32,513 nt of DNA from Microbulbifer halophilus (GCF_026183675.1 NZ_JAPIVK010000036.1:5637-38149), one strand, 5' to 3'; positions 1-10,797 are shown, counted from the first letter of the stretch. Notes: generated by a model from the sequence alone, not told the origin. Translations and numbers: made by a program.

Positions 1-1
1 G

Positions 2-2188
<2,187 letters not shown>

Positions 2189-2204
2189 GGGGATCGGAGG
2201 GAGG

Positions 2205-2345
2205 CCCTCTCCCTAGCCCTCTCCCGGTGGGAGAGGGGACTGGCTCGGTGGTTGTAGAGGACTGGGTGGAGAGTATTCCTCCAGATGCCGAAGACAAAGC
2301 TCCCCTCTCCCTCCGGGAGAGGGGCCGGGGGAGAGGGCGCGTCCG
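2205..2345. repeat. REP-like palindrome cluster downstream of ligA
   Basis: CCCTCTCCC-GGT-GGGAGAGGG at 2217-2237 is identical to the hairpin at 66-86 before ligA. A variant, CCCCTCTCCC-TCC-GGGAGAGGGG, lies at 2302-2324, and a half-site GGGGGAGAGGG follows at about 2327-2337. The cluster fills the first half of the 290-base gap between ligA and the next gene. It may act as a transcription stop or mRNA stabiliser for ligA, but there is no T-run. Confidence 0.75.
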
Positions 2346-2478
2346 TTGCCCGCCCAGCCGTTCTTCATTTGCGATCCCGGTTATGGCTTTCTATTCCCGC
2401 GGCCGTTAAAGTGGGCCATCGAGTTTTCTTGTCTGCCGGTGAATTTTCAACCGGCAACCCGCGCTGAGGACGAACATT

Positions 2479-2913
2479 GTGGTACAGGGCGATCAGGAAT
2501 CCATTGTCTACGGATGTATCAAAGACAGTAACAGCCTCGCCGGCGGTTCCGGCCGGCGCCGGATCAACCGCGAGGCGGTGCTGGCGCTGCCGGGGGCGGA
2601 CGAGTGGCCCTTCCTGTGCCGCGATATGTTTTCCATTCCCACCATCAAGTTGAAGCAGTCCCGGTACCAGACGGACGTGATCCATTTCGGCGCCTCCTAC
2701 CGCGCCGTCGAGTACGAGTGGAATCACTGGATCCAGAAATTCGAGGAACTGCTGCGCAGCATGTACTGGGTGTCCGCCACGGTCCACCTGGAAACCGAGC
2801 TCTCCGGTATCCACTCCTTCACCTGGGAGGCCGCGGGCCTCTACCACGAGCCGGGCAGTGGCGATATGCAGGTGCGCTGCGAGTGGACCCAGGAGGGGCG
2901 CGTCAGCGCCTGA
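2479..2913 (+). CDS. Conserved-looking hypothetical protein (144 aa)
   Basis: I do not recognise the family. The 144-residue product has no signal peptide and no membrane segment, so it is probably cytoplasmic. It is rich in aromatic residues, with Trp in WPF, EWNHWIQKF, MYWVS, FTWEA and CEWTQEG, and the second half alternates as expected for a beta-rich fold. The start is a GTG at 2479 with GAGGA at 2466-2470, eight bases upstream, which supports translation. It stands alone between the ligA palindromes and the DUF4399 gene. Codon use matches its neighbours, so there is no sign of recent transfer. Function is unknown. Confidence 0.7.
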   Translation: MVQGDQESIVYGCIKDSNSLAGGSGRRRINREAVLALPGADEWPFLCRDMFSIPTIKLKQSRYQTDVIHFGASYRAVEYEWNHWIQKFEELLRSMYWVSATVHLETELSGIHSFTWEAAGLYHEPGSGDMQVRCEWTQEGRVSA

Positions 2914-3066
2914 GCGCCGGCCCCGGGCGCCCATCGCCGGGAAACGCCGTTCCCCGAAATCCCCGATATTCGACTTGGCGTTGCGCGGTTGCGGCGATAA
3001 GCTGTAAAAGCAATCCTGCGCACCGGTGTTCCGTGCGAACGCCAATCATAGACACAAGGAGTTCCC

Positions 3067-3510
3067 ATGAATGGTTACAAATCCCTCGCCCTTGCCAGTG
3101 CACTGCTCTTCGCGCCGTTTCTGCACGCGGCGGAGGACGAGGCGGCCAAGCTGATTTCCGAGGCTCCGGCCGATGCCGAGGTGTATATCATTTCGCCCAA
3201 AGATGGTGAAACCGTTGGCAAGACCTTCAAGATCCAGTTCGGCCTGTCCGGCATGGGTGTCGCGCCCGCGGGTGTCGACAGGGAGGGCGCCGGTCATCAC
3301 CACCTGCTGATCGACATGGACGAAATGCCCGACATGACCAAGCCGCTGCCGGCCAGCGACCAGTTGATCCACTTCGGCGGCGGCCAGACCGAAACCGAAG
3401 TCACACTGCCGCCGGGCAAGCACACCCTGCAGCTGGTGCTGGGGAACTATCTGCATATTCCGTTCAAGAAGCCGGTAGTCTCCGACAAAATCACCGTAAC
3501 CGTCGAGTAA
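3067..3510 (+). CDS. Secreted DUF4399 domain protein
   Basis: The 147-residue product starts with a typical Sec signal peptide (residues 1-21, ending FLHA before AEDE), so it is probably periplasmic. The mature part matches the DUF4399 pattern: YIISPKDGETV, then FGLSGMGVAPAGV, GHHHLLIDMDEMP, HFGGGQTETEVTLPPGKHTL and a final beta-rich segment ending in VTVE. The conserved GHHHLLID cluster suggests metal binding, which is an inference from the His residues only. AAGGAG six bases upstream of ATG 3067 is a strong ribosome binding site. It is 61 bases ahead of fumC on the same strand, so cotranscription is possible, but no functional link is obvious. Confidence 0.88.
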   Translation: MNGYKSLALASALLFAPFLHAAEDEAAKLISEAPADAEVYIISPKDGETVGKTFKIQFGLSGMGVAPAGVDREGAGHHHLLIDMDEMPDMTKPLPASDQLIHFGGGQTETEVTLPPGKHTLQLVLGNYLHIPFKKPVVSDKITVTVE

Positions 3511-3571
3511 ACCGTCGTCGTGTGTGCGGTTGCCACTTTGCAGGGGGCGCCGCGCACAGCAAAGGTCTGTC

Positions 3572-4966
3572 ATGAGCGAGAAATATCGCGTGGAGAAGGA
3601 CAGCCTGGGTGAGGTGCAGGTGCCGGCGTCGGCCCTGTACGCCGCCCAGACCCAGCGCGCGCTGGACAACTTCCGCGTCAGCGGCGAGCGGCTGCCGACG
3701 GAATTCATCCGTGCGGTGGTGCTGATCAAGAAATCCGCCGCCCAGGCCAACTGCGAGCTGGGCCTGCTGGACGAAGACAGGGCCGCGGCTATCGTCGCCG
3801 CCTGCGAAACGGTCGCCGCCATGGGCGAGTCGGATTTCTCCGCCCAGTTTCCCGTCGATATCTACCAGACCGGCTCCGGCACCAGCACCAATATGAATGT
3901 GAACGAGGTGCTGGCCCGGATCGCCGCGCGCGACAGCGGCCTGCAGCTGGGGGCCAACGATCACGTCAATATGAGCCAGAGCAGCAACGACGTGATTCCC
4001 AGCGCGATTCACGTGTCGGCACTGCTGGCGGTGCGCGACCGGCTGCTGCCGGCGCTGCGGCACCTGTACACGGTGCTGGGCGAGCGGGCGGCGGCGGTGG
4101 AGGACGTGGTCAAGACCGGCCGTACCCACCTGATGGACGCGGTGCCCATGACGCTGGGCCAGGAGCTCGGCGCCTGGGCGGCGCAGATCGAGGCCTGCCG
4201 CGAGCGTATCCGCGGCACCCTGCCGCGGCTGGCGCAACTGGCCCAGGGCGGTACCGCCATCGGTACCGGCCTGAATGCACACGCCGATTTTGCCGAGCTG
4301 TTTGCGCAGAAGCTCAGCGCCAACAGCACCCAGCAGTTCCGCCCTGCGGACAACCGCTTCGCCGCGATCAGCAGCCAGGATACTGCGGTGGAGCTGTCCG
4401 GCCAGCTCAGGGTGCTGGCGGTGGCGCAGATGAAGATTGCCAACGACCTGCGCTGGATGAACAGCGGCCCGCTGGCGGGTTTTGCGGAAATCGAACTGGA
4501 GGCGCTGCAGCCGGGCAGCAGTATCATGCCGGGCAAGGTGAACCCGGTGATCGCCGAATCGGTGGCGATGGTCGCCGCGCGGGTCATGGGCAACGACGCC
4601 ACCCTTGGCGTGGCCGGGCAGAGCGGCAATTTCCAGCTCAATGTCATGCTGCCGCTGGTGGCGCAGACGCTGCTGGAGAGTGTCCGCCTGCTCGCCAACG
4701 GCACGGAGATGCTGGCCGACAAGGCGATCGCCAGCTTCACCGTGAACCGCTCGCGCATGGAAGCGGCGCTGTCGCGCAACCCGATCCTGGTGACGGCGCT
4801 GAATCCGGTGATCGGCTACGCCAAGGCGGCGGAAATCGCCAAGGAGGCCTACCGCAGTGGCCGCCCGGTACTGGACGTGGCTGCGGAAATGACCGACCTG
4901 GACGAAAGTGAATTGAAAAAACTGCTCGCTCCCGCGCGCCTGGCGCGGGGCGGACTGATTGAGTAG
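3572..4966 (+). CDS. fumC: Class II fumarate hydratase
   Basis: Fumarase C interconverts fumarate and malate in the TCA cycle without an iron-sulfur cluster. The 464-residue product has the family length. It shows the substrate-binding QTGSGTSTNMNVNEV segment (residues 99-113), the active-site TGRTHLMDAVP with His186, and the superfamily signature GSSIMPGKVNP (residues 315-325) with the catalytic Ser. The ATG at 3572 opens MSEKYRVEKDSLGEV, the usual fumarase N-terminus; the frame is open back to 3524, but that part has no homology. The stop at 4966 is 16 bases from the end of a tiny convergent gene. An aspartase or argininosuccinate lyase is excluded by the fumarase-like N-terminus and the motif set. 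Confidence 0.96.
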   Translation: MSEKYRVEKDSLGEVQVPASALYAAQTQRALDNFRVSGERLPTEFIRAVVLIKKSAAQANCELGLLDEDRAAAIVAACETVAAMGESDFSAQFPVDIYQTGSGTSTNMNVNEVLARIAARDSGLQLGANDHVNMSQSSNDVIPSAIHVSALLAVRDRLLPALRHLYTVLGERAAAVEDVVKTGRTHLMDAVPMTLGQELGAWAAQIEACRERIRGTLPRLAQLAQGGTAIGTGLNAHADFAELFAQKLSANSTQQFRPADNRFAAISSQDTAVELSGQLRVLAVAQMKIANDLRWMNSGPLAGFAEIELEALQPGSSIMPGKVNPVIAESVAMVAARVMGNDATLGVAGQSGNFQLNVMLPLVAQTLLESVRLLANGTEMLADKAIASFTVNRSRMEAALSRNPILVTALNPVIGYAKAAEIAKEAYRSGRPVLDVAAEMTDLDESELKKLLAPARLARGGLIE

Positions 4967-4982
4967 CCCGGGCGCCTTCCGC

Positions 4983-5102
4983 TCAGGCAAACAGGGCCAG
5001 CCCCATCAGCATGGCCACGGTGAATGCCGACAGGCATTCGATCCATGCGAACAGGTGCCGGATTGTTTTGCGGTCCTCGCGCCGCAGCATTTTTCCACTC
5101 AT
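4983..5102 (-). CDS. 39-residue single-pass membrane protein, unrecognised
   Basis: Reading the minus strand from 5102 gives an ATG, 39 codons and a TGA. The N-terminal half is basic and charged (MSGKMLRREDRKTIRH). The C-terminal half is one hydrophobic stretch, about residues 17-39, from LFAWIECLSA to MLMGLALFA. A purine-rich GGGGGAG lies about seven bases upstream of the ATG, which is good support for translation. Positive-inside logic puts the N-terminus in the cytoplasm. It is convergent with fumC, 16 bases away. I do not recognise a family. A chance ORF of this length is possible, but the ribosome binding site and clean charge-plus-TM layout argue against it. Confidence 0.6.
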   Translation of the reverse strand: MSGKMLRREDRKTIRHLFAWIECLSAFTVAMLMGLALFA

Positions 5103-5244
5103 GGCTCGCTCCCCCGGCGTTGACAGGAATCGGGCAATGGCTCACGATTCCGCGCCGCACCGGTCTGTCTATCCTTGAAGGGTAGTGTCGCCGGTCGCCG
5201 CCGACCATCTGTCCATTTTGTACCATCGATATTGCGGAAACCCC

Positions 5245-5448
5245 ATGGCCAAGAAGAATCGCCGCTCCTTTATCACCAGTGTGCTCGCCTGCGTGGCCTT
5301 CGTGGCAGCGGCCATCTGGAGTTGGGACCTGCCGGTTGAAGATGTCCTCGCGTATCTGGTGCTGTTGCTGGTTTTCCTGCTGGTGATCATCGCCGCGGCA
5401 CTGGGGGGGGGCGCCCTGCTGAACTGGCTGCGCAGGCGCAGGAAGTAG
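5245..5448 (+). CDS. Small two-TM membrane protein (67 aa)
   Basis: The product begins with a basic patch (MAKKNRRS) and then has two hydrophobic segments, about residues 9-24 and 33-57, ending with the basic tail WLRRRRK. The ATG at 5245 is preferred over the upstream frame start at 5185 because the intervening residues look non-coding and the basic leader fits a membrane protein. The TAG stop at 5446-5448 is directly followed by the ATG of the AraC regulator, so the two are almost certainly one transcript. Function is unknown. It could be an accessory of the regulator, but nothing in the sequence proves this. Confidence 0.75.
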   Translation: MAKKNRRSFITSVLACVAFVAAAIWSWDLPVEDVLAYLVLLLVFLLVIIAAALGGGALLNWLRRRRK

Positions 5449-6501
5449 ATGGCGGTCCGGGAAGAGGATATCCGCATCCCCATCGCCTACCTGGAGCGCC
5501 TGCTGGATGAGGCGGTCAGCCACGGTTGCGATCGCGGGGAACTGCTGGCCTCGGTGGGTATCGACGAGCGCGAACTGGAGGGCGCCGCGGCCTTTTCCGC
5601 GGTGAAATACGGTCGCCTCTACCAGCGGGCCATGTGGCAGGTGCAGGACGAGTGGTTCGGTATGCTCAGTGGCGGCCGGGTGCGCTCCGGTTCCTTTCGC
5701 CTGCTGTGCCTGACGGTGGTGAACTGCGCGACCGTGCGCCAGGCAATCACCCTGAGCGCCGAGTTCATGGAGATCTGCCGCGGCTTCAAGGTGAAACCGG
5801 TGCTGGAGCCGGCCGACAACGGCCGCGAGCGGGTCGCGATCCGCGGCATCAGCTCCCTGGCCGGGGGCGAGTTCGAGCAGTTGATCGCCGACACGGATCC
5901 CGGCGAAATCCGCACCACCCTGGCGGTCTGGCACCGTTTCTACTGCTGGCTGGTGGGGCGCGAGATACCGCTGGCGCGGCTGCACTTCTCCTTCCCCTGC
6001 CCGGAGGAATTCCGCACCCTGGCCCAGAGCGAGGCGGGGGAGCTGCTGTTCGACCAGCCCGCAAATGCGCTGGAGTACGACAGCCGCTACCTGGACTACC
6101 CGGTGGTGCAGAGTTCGCAGACGGTGGAGGATTTTATCCGCACCGCCCCCTACCACCTGGTGATCAGCGACGGCAGCGCCAACAGTATCAAGACCAAGGT
6201 CAAGACGATCCTCAACCGCGATGTGAGCGAATCCATGCCCGCGGCCGAGGTGGTCGCCGAGCGTCTGAACATGTCGGTCACCACCCTGCGCCGTCGCCTG
6301 CAGCAGGAGGGCACCTCCTACCAGAAGCTGAAGGACGAGTGCCGCATGGAAGCCGCCTTCCACTACCTGAGCTGCCCCGATCTCTCCAACGGCCAGATCG
6401 CCGAGATGCTGGGTTTCGACGAGTCCAGCGCCTTCTTCCGCGCCTTCAAGAAATGGACCGGTATCACGCCGGGCGAGTACCGTAGTCGCAAGGGCGGCTG
6501 A
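5449..6501 (+). CDS. AraC-family regulator, OruR-type
   Basis: The 350-residue protein has an N-terminal effector domain of the arabinose-binding-like AraC type (about 15-200) and a C-terminal double helix-turn-helix (about 255-347). The recognisable DNA-binding segments are AAEVVAERLNMSVTTLRRRL and the second-helix signature IAEMLGFDESSAFFRAFKKW, ending TGITPGEYR. AGGAAG just before the start overlaps the previous gene's end. Members with this architecture often control catabolic genes next to them, here possibly the acyl-CoA dehydrogenase 180 bases downstream on the same strand. That pairing is an inference from position. The ligand cannot be read from the sequence. Confidence 0.93.
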   Translation: MAVREEDIRIPIAYLERLLDEAVSHGCDRGELLASVGIDERELEGAAAFSAVKYGRLYQRAMWQVQDEWFGMLSGGRVRSGSFRLLCLTVVNCATVRQAITLSAEFMEICRGFKVKPVLEPADNGRERVAIRGISSLAGGEFEQLIADTDPGEIRTTLAVWHRFYCWLVGREIPLARLHFSFPCPEEFRTLAQSEAGELLFDQPANALEYDSRYLDYPVVQSSQTVEDFIRTAPYHLVISDGSANSIKTKVKTILNRDVSESMPAAEVVAERLNMSVTTLRRRLQQEGTSYQKLKDECRMEAAFHYLSCPDLSNGQIAEMLGFDESSAFFRAFKKWTGITPGEYRSRKGG

Positions 6502-6680
6502 TGGTCGCCCGCCGGGCCGGGTAGCCAGCACTAATCTGTCACCACTTTGGACGGATTTCGCCATAGAGCGGTTCGGCAGCTTACTACTATGATGAACCAA
6601 TCGTAAGAATGAGTCACAAGCCTGACTGGCCGGTTTTCCCTCCGGCGGGCGGCTTACAACAGCGAATTGAGGGTAGCAGG

Positions 6681-8474
6681 ATGACCGATATCAAGATTCC
6701 ACTGCGCGACATGCGCTTCGCCATGCGCGAGCTGCTGGACTGGGACACACACTACGAGTCCCTCGGCTACGAAGAGGCCACGCCGGATCTGGTAGACGCC
6801 ATCCTGGAAGAGGGCGCCAAGTTCTGCGAGAACGTGCTGGCGCCGCTGAACCAGGTCGGCGACCAGCAGGGCTGCACCTGGAACGACGGCGAAGTCACTA
6901 CCCCGGAGGGCTTCAAGGAAGCCTACCAGCAGTTCGTCGAGGCCGGCTGGCCGTCGCTGGCGCACAGCCCGGAACACGGCGGCCAGGGCCTGCCCGCGTC
7001 GCTGGGTACGGTCATGAGCGAGATGGTGGGTACCAGCAACTGGTCCTGGGGCATGTACCCGGGCCTGTCCCACGGCGCCATGAACACCCTCGAGGCCCAC
7101 GGCACCGACGAGCAGAAGGATACCTACCTGACCAAGCTGGTGGAGGGCACCTGGACCGGCACCATGTGCCTGACCGAGCCCCACTGCGGTACCGACCTGG
7201 GCATCCTGCGCAGCAAGGCGGAACCCAACGACGACGGCTCCTACGACATCACCGGCACCAAGATCTTCATCTCTGCCGGCGAGCACGATATGGCCGAGAA
7301 CATCGTGCATATCGTGCTGGCGCGCCTGCCCGATGCCCCCGCCGGCACCAAGGGCATCTCCCTGTTTATCGTACCCAAGTTCCTGCCCGCCGCAGACGGC
7401 TCCGCGGGTGAGCGCAACGGCGTGACATGCGGTTCCCTGGAACACAAGATGGGTATCCACGGCAACGCCACCGCCGTGCTGAATTTCGACGGCGCCAAAG
7501 GCTTCCTGATCGGCCCGCCCAACAAGGGCCTGAACTGCATGTTCACCTTCATGAACACCGCGCGCCTGGGTACCTCCATTCAGGGCCTGGCCCACGCCGA
7601 AGCCGGCTTCCAGAAATCCCTGGCCTACGCCAAAGACCGACTGCAGATGCGCTCCCTGAGCGGCCCGAAAAACCCGGACGGTGCGGCCGACCCGATTATC
7701 GTGCACCCGGACGTGCGCCGCATGCTGCTGACCCAGAAGGCCTTCGCCGAGGGCGGCCGCATGTTGCTCATGCTGTGTGCGCAGCAGGTGGATCGCACCC
7801 ACAGGGGCAGCGAAGAGGAAAAGAAAGAGGCCGACGAGCTGCTGGCCTTCCTGACGCCGATCGCCAAGGCCTTCCTGACCGAGACCGGCTTCGAGTCCGC
7901 CAACCTGGGCCTGCAGTGCTTTGGCGGCCACGGTTATATTTCCGAGTGGGGCATGGAGCAGAATGTACGCGACGCGCGCATCTCCACCATCTACGAGGGC
8001 ACCACCGGCATCCAGGCGCTGGATCTTCTCGGGCGCAAGGTACTGATGAGTCAGGGCGAGAAACTGCGCCGTTTCACCAAGATGGTGCACAAGTTCTGCC
8101 AGGCGGAGATCGACACCGAGTCGCTGGCGCCCTTCGTGACAAAACTGCAGGAACTGAACCAGCAGTGGGGCGACCTGACCATGAACGTCGGCGCCAAGGC
8201 GATGGAAAATCCGGACGAAGTGGGCGCCGCTTCCGTGGACTACCTGATGTACTCCGGCTACGCGGTGCAGGCCTTCCTGTGGGCCCGCGCCGCCAAGGTC
8301 GCCAACGACAAACTGGCCGCCGGCGAGGGCGAGGCGGATTTCTACCGCGCCAAACTGGCTACCGCGCGCTTCTACTTCGACCGTATCCTGCCGCGCACCG
8401 CGACCCACGCATCGGCGATCGAGAGCGGTGCCGATAACCTGATGGAACTGGACGCGGAACACTTCGCATTCTGA
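6681..8474 (+). CDS. Acyl-CoA dehydrogenase, large (about 600 aa) class
   Basis: FAD enzyme that desaturates acyl-CoA thioesters at the alpha-beta bond. The 597-residue product belongs to the long ACAD class with a C-terminal extension, which includes DmdC-type 3-methylmercaptopropionyl-CoA dehydrogenases and uncharacterised fatty-acid enzymes. Visible motifs are MCLTEPHCGTDLG (162-174), the flavin-binding QCFGGHGYI (412-420) and ISTIYEGTTGIQ, where Glu439 sits at the catalytic-base position known from medium-chain enzymes. The ATG at 6681 has GAGGG seven bases upstream and opens MTDIKIPLRDMRF; the longer frame from 6609 is not supported. Substrate chain length is not predictable here. The neighbouring SCP2-like and FadD genes suggest fatty-acid beta-oxidation. 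Confidence 0.94.
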   Translation: MTDIKIPLRDMRFAMRELLDWDTHYESLGYEEATPDLVDAILEEGAKFCENVLAPLNQVGDQQGCTWNDGEVTTPEGFKEAYQQFVEAGWPSLAHSPEHGGQGLPASLGTVMSEMVGTSNWSWGMYPGLSHGAMNTLEAHGTDEQKDTYLTKLVEGTWTGTMCLTEPHCGTDLGILRSKAEPNDDGSYDITGTKIFISAGEHDMAENIVHIVLARLPDAPAGTKGISLFIVPKFLPAADGSAGERNGVTCGSLEHKMGIHGNATAVLNFDGAKGFLIGPPNKGLNCMFTFMNTARLGTSIQGLAHAEAGFQKSLAYAKDRLQMRSLSGPKNPDGAADPIIVHPDVRRMLLTQKAFAEGGRMLLMLCAQQVDRTHRGSEEEKKEADELLAFLTPIAKAFLTETGFESANLGLQCFGGHGYISEWGMEQNVRDARISTIYEGTTGIQALDLLGRKVLMSQGEKLRRFTKMVHKFCQAEIDTESLAPFVTKLQELNQQWGDLTMNVGAKAMENPDEVGAASVDYLMYSGYAVQAFLWARAAKVANDKLAAGEGEADFYRAKLATARFYFDRILPRTATHASAIESGADNLMELDAEHFAF

Positions 8475-8490
8475 TTCCCGCACTAACGAA

Positions 8491-8518
8491 AAGCCGCCGG
8501 AATACCGGCGGTTTTTTT
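8491..8518 (+). terminator. Rho-independent terminator after acyl-CoA dehydrogenase
   Basis: CCGCCGG (8494-8500), AATA loop, CCGGCGG (8505-8511), then a run of Ts at 8512-8518. The hairpin follows the dehydrogenase stop by about 17 bases and separates it from the SCP2-like gene. Confidence 0.9.
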
Positions 8519-8555
8519 ATGGCGCCGCCAGCGGCTTTTTTGTAGAGAGGGTCTA

Positions 8556-8873
8556 ATGCAGCTGCCGGATCAGACAGTCGAGCGCCTGCGGTACCTCACT
8601 TGTTTGCACCCACTCACTCGGGTACAGTTCCGGCTTCCCGACGCCAGTGATTTTTATGTCCTGTTGTCGCTGGAAGCCGACGGTGTCTCGGCGGTTTCAC
8701 GCTACGGTGAAGCGCCGGAGCCAGCGCTGACGCTGGAAATGTCGAACAGCACATTAAGTGCTATATTGGATGGCCGCCTGAGTGCCCGGCACGCGTTTCT
8801 CCTCGGTGAGATCCGCTATTCCGGCGACCGGGACCTGGCCGCCTCGCTGGCCGACCTGTTTCCGGCCGGCTGA
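8556..8873 (+). CDS. SCP2 sterol-transfer-family protein (105 aa)
   Basis: Small cytoplasmic protein of the SCP2 lipid-binding fold, a family that binds fatty acyl or sterol ligands. The matching pattern lies in the second half: LTLEMSNSTLSAILDGRLSA then HAFLLGEIRYSGD and a final LADLFP. This corresponds to the usual SCP2 series of beta strands and helix that ends in a G.I...GD turn. AGAGGG four bases before the ATG supports the start. It lies between an acyl-CoA dehydrogenase and a fatty acyl-CoA ligase, consistent with handling acyl chains (inference). A terminator precedes it, so it has its own promoter or relies on readthrough. Confidence 0.75.
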   Translation: MQLPDQTVERLRYLTCLHPLTRVQFRLPDASDFYVLLSLEADGVSAVSRYGEAPEPALTLEMSNSTLSAILDGRLSARHAFLLGEIRYSGDRDLAASLADLFPAG

Positions 8874-8929
8874 CAGCCGTTGCGCCCTTCGAAGTATTTT
8901 GGCAAAGACCGGAATGCAGCCGTTAAAAA

Positions 8930-8957
8930 TTGCGGCTGCAGCCAGATAAACAATAAT
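8930..8957 (+). promoter_or_regulatory. Possible sigma-70 promoter for fadD
   Basis: TTGCGG at 8930-8935 and AATAAT at 8952-8957 are separated by 16 bases. The -10 box matches five of six consensus positions and the -35 matches three. It lies about 80 bases before the fadD start in an AT-richer patch. No clear FadR or PsrA operator was recognised. Confidence 0.3.
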
Positions 8958-9039
8958 CAAGGTCCGGGGCGACTCCCCCAGCGGGATATCGTCTATAAAC
9001 GGACAGGCGACAACAACAAACAGGACTGGGAGAAGACAG

Positions 9040-10677
9040 TTGGATATCGACCGCAGCATTCTCGACGTATTTTCTAACGCCTGCACCAAATTCGGTGACA
9101 GGCCGGCCTTTAGTTGCCTCGGGCAGACGCTGAGCGTCGGCGACATCGACAAACTGAGCGCCCGATTCGCCGCCTACCTGCAGAATCATACGGATCTTGA
9201 GCCCGGTGATCGTATCGCGGTGCAATTGCCGAACGTCCTGCAGTACCCGGTGGCGGTGTTCGGTGCCCTGCGCGCCGGCCTCGTGGTCGTGAATACCAAC
9301 CCGCTCTACTCCCGCCGGGAACTGAAACACCAGTTGAACGACTCCGGTGCCAAGGCGCTGGTGGTACTGGCGAATATCGCCGACACCGCCGCCCAGATTG
9401 TCGCTGAAACCGACGTCAAACAGGTGATCGTCAGCGAGATCGCCGACCTGCACAATCCGTTCAAGCGTGTATTGATCAATGGCGTCGCCAAGTACGTCAA
9501 GAAAATGGTGCCGGACTTTTCCTTCTCCAATCAGGTGAACTTCCGCGACGCCATGACCATGGGCGGCAACCAGCCGCACGAGGACGTGCAGCGCTCGCCG
9601 GACGATATCGCTGTGCTGCAGTACACCGGTGGTACCACTGGCGTGGCCAAGGGCGCCATGCTGACCAACCGCAACCTGGTGGCCAATATGGAACAGGTGC
9701 GCGAGGCGCTGGGCGATTCCATGAAAGAGGGCGAGGAGTTCTACGTGGCGCCGCTGCCGCTGTATCATATCTACGCCTTCACCATTCACTGCATGTGCCT
9801 TTTCTCCACCGGCAACCACTCGCTGCTGATTCCCAACCCGCGGGATATCCCGGGCTTTGCCAAAACCCTGAAGGGTCTGCGCATTACCGGTTTCGTCGGC
9901 CTGAACACCCTGTTTAACGGCCTGATGCGCTGCCCGGAATTCGCCGAACTGGACTTCAGCAAGCTGCACACCACCTGTTCCGGTGGCATGGCACTGACCC
10001 GCGATACCGCCAAGCGCTGGGAGGAGATGACCGGCTGTGTGGTAACAGAGGGTTACGGCCTGACCGAGACTTCGCCGGTGGTGTCCTTCAATCCCGCCGA
10101 GGCGGTGCAGATGGGCACCGTGGGGGTGGCGGTACCGGGCACCGAGGTCAAGGTGATCGACGAGAATGGCAACGACCTGCCCAACAATTCCCCCGGCGAA
10201 CTGTGCGTGCGCGGTCCGCAGGTGATGAAAGGCTACTGGCAGCGCCCCGAGGCCACGGCGGAATCCATCGACAGCGAAGGCTGGTTCAGCACCGGCGATA
10301 TGGCAGTGATCCAGGATGACGGCTATATCAAGATCGTCGACCGCAAGAAGGACATGATCAACGTATCCGGCTTCAACGTCTATCCGAACGAGATCGAGGA
10401 CGTGGTCAGCGCCCATGACAAGGTGGCGGAAGCGGCGGCCATCGGTGTCCCGAACGAAAAGAGCGGCGAGCAGGTGAAACTGTTCGTGGTCAAGGCGGAA
10501 GACTCCCTGACCGAGGAGGAAGTGATCGCCTACTGCCGCGAAAATATGACCGCCTACAAGGTACCCAAGGAGATCGAGTTCCGAGAGGACCTGCCGAAGA
10601 CCAACGTTGGCAAGATACTCCGCCGCGAATTGCGCGACGAGGAACTGAAAAAGATCGAGACTGCGGTCAGCGCCTGA
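9040..10677 (+). CDS. fadD: Long-chain fatty acid-CoA ligase FadD
   Basis: Activates fatty acids to acyl-CoA through an acyl-AMP intermediate at the inner membrane. The 545-residue protein shows the AMP-binding P-loop YTGGTTGVAKGAM (195-207), the adenylate motif VTEGYGLTETSPV, the hinge region STGDMAVIQDDGYIKIVDRKKD and the C-terminal catalytic Lys in LPKTNVGKILRREL. The segment LPNVLQYPVAVFGALRAGLV is typical of FadD. The start is a TTG at 9040 with GGGAG seven bases upstream; no other start codon lies between it and the in-frame stop at 8947. The N-terminus is therefore about 25-30 residues shorter than E. coli FadD. It acts upstream of the dehydrogenase in the same block. Confidence 0.94.
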   Translation: MDIDRSILDVFSNACTKFGDRPAFSCLGQTLSVGDIDKLSARFAAYLQNHTDLEPGDRIAVQLPNVLQYPVAVFGALRAGLVVVNTNPLYSRRELKHQLNDSGAKALVVLANIADTAAQIVAETDVKQVIVSEIADLHNPFKRVLINGVAKYVKKMVPDFSFSNQVNFRDAMTMGGNQPHEDVQRSPDDIAVLQYTGGTTGVAKGAMLTNRNLVANMEQVREALGDSMKEGEEFYVAPLPLYHIYAFTIHCMCLFSTGNHSLLIPNPRDIPGFAKTLKGLRITGFVGLNTLFNGLMRCPEFAELDFSKLHTTCSGGMALTRDTAKRWEEMTGCVVTEGYGLTETSPVVSFNPAEAVQMGTVGVAVPGTEVKVIDENGNDLPNNSPGELCVRGPQVMKGYWQRPEATAESIDSEGWFSTGDMAVIQDDGYIKIVDRKKDMINVSGFNVYPNEIEDVVSAHDKVAEAAAIGVPNEKSGEQVKLFVVKAEDSLTEEEVIAYCRENMTAYKVPKEIEFREDLPKTNVGKILRRELRDEELKKIETAVSA

Positions 10678-10728
10678 TTTTTCATACCGTCAAGGCTCTT
10701 TTGGAGTCCAGCATCCACTCGATGCGGT

Positions 10729-10757
10729 CGTCATTCCGGATCGAGTCCGGGATGACG
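10729..10757. repeat. REP-like inverted repeat
   Basis: CGTCATTCCGGA (10729-10740), TCGAG loop, TCCGGGATGACG (10746-10757), one mismatch in 12. This CGTCATTCC/GGAATGACG palindrome type is a frequent dispersed intergenic repeat in proteobacteria. It lies 50 bases after the fadD stop. Confidence 0.7.
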
Positions 10758-10774
10758 GCTCCGGGAGGAAGCTG

Positions 10775-10792
10775 AACCCCGAAACTGGAGTT
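10775..10792. repeat. Short repeat shared with 22270-22287
   Basis: AACCCCGAAACTGGAGTT here matches AACTCCGAAACTTGAGTT at 22270-22287 at 16 of 18 positions. Both are intergenic and each follows the end of a gene or operon. Confidence 0.55.
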
Positions 10793-10797
10793 AAAAC

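Noticed and set aside
2975..3001. Possible promoter TTGGCG/GATAAG before the DUF4399 gene
   Set aside because: Spacing is only 15 bases and both boxes are weak.
4930..4950. CCCGCGC/GCGCGGG hairpin at the end of fumC
   Set aside because: It lies inside the coding sequence, lacks a T-run and is explained by GC-rich codons.
3491..4990. 499-residue minus-strand frame over fumC
   Set aside because: Antisense shadow of fumC with His/Arg/Gln-rich composition.
8923..10416. 497-residue minus-strand frame over fadD
   Set aside because: Antisense shadow; fadD on the plus strand has every family motif.
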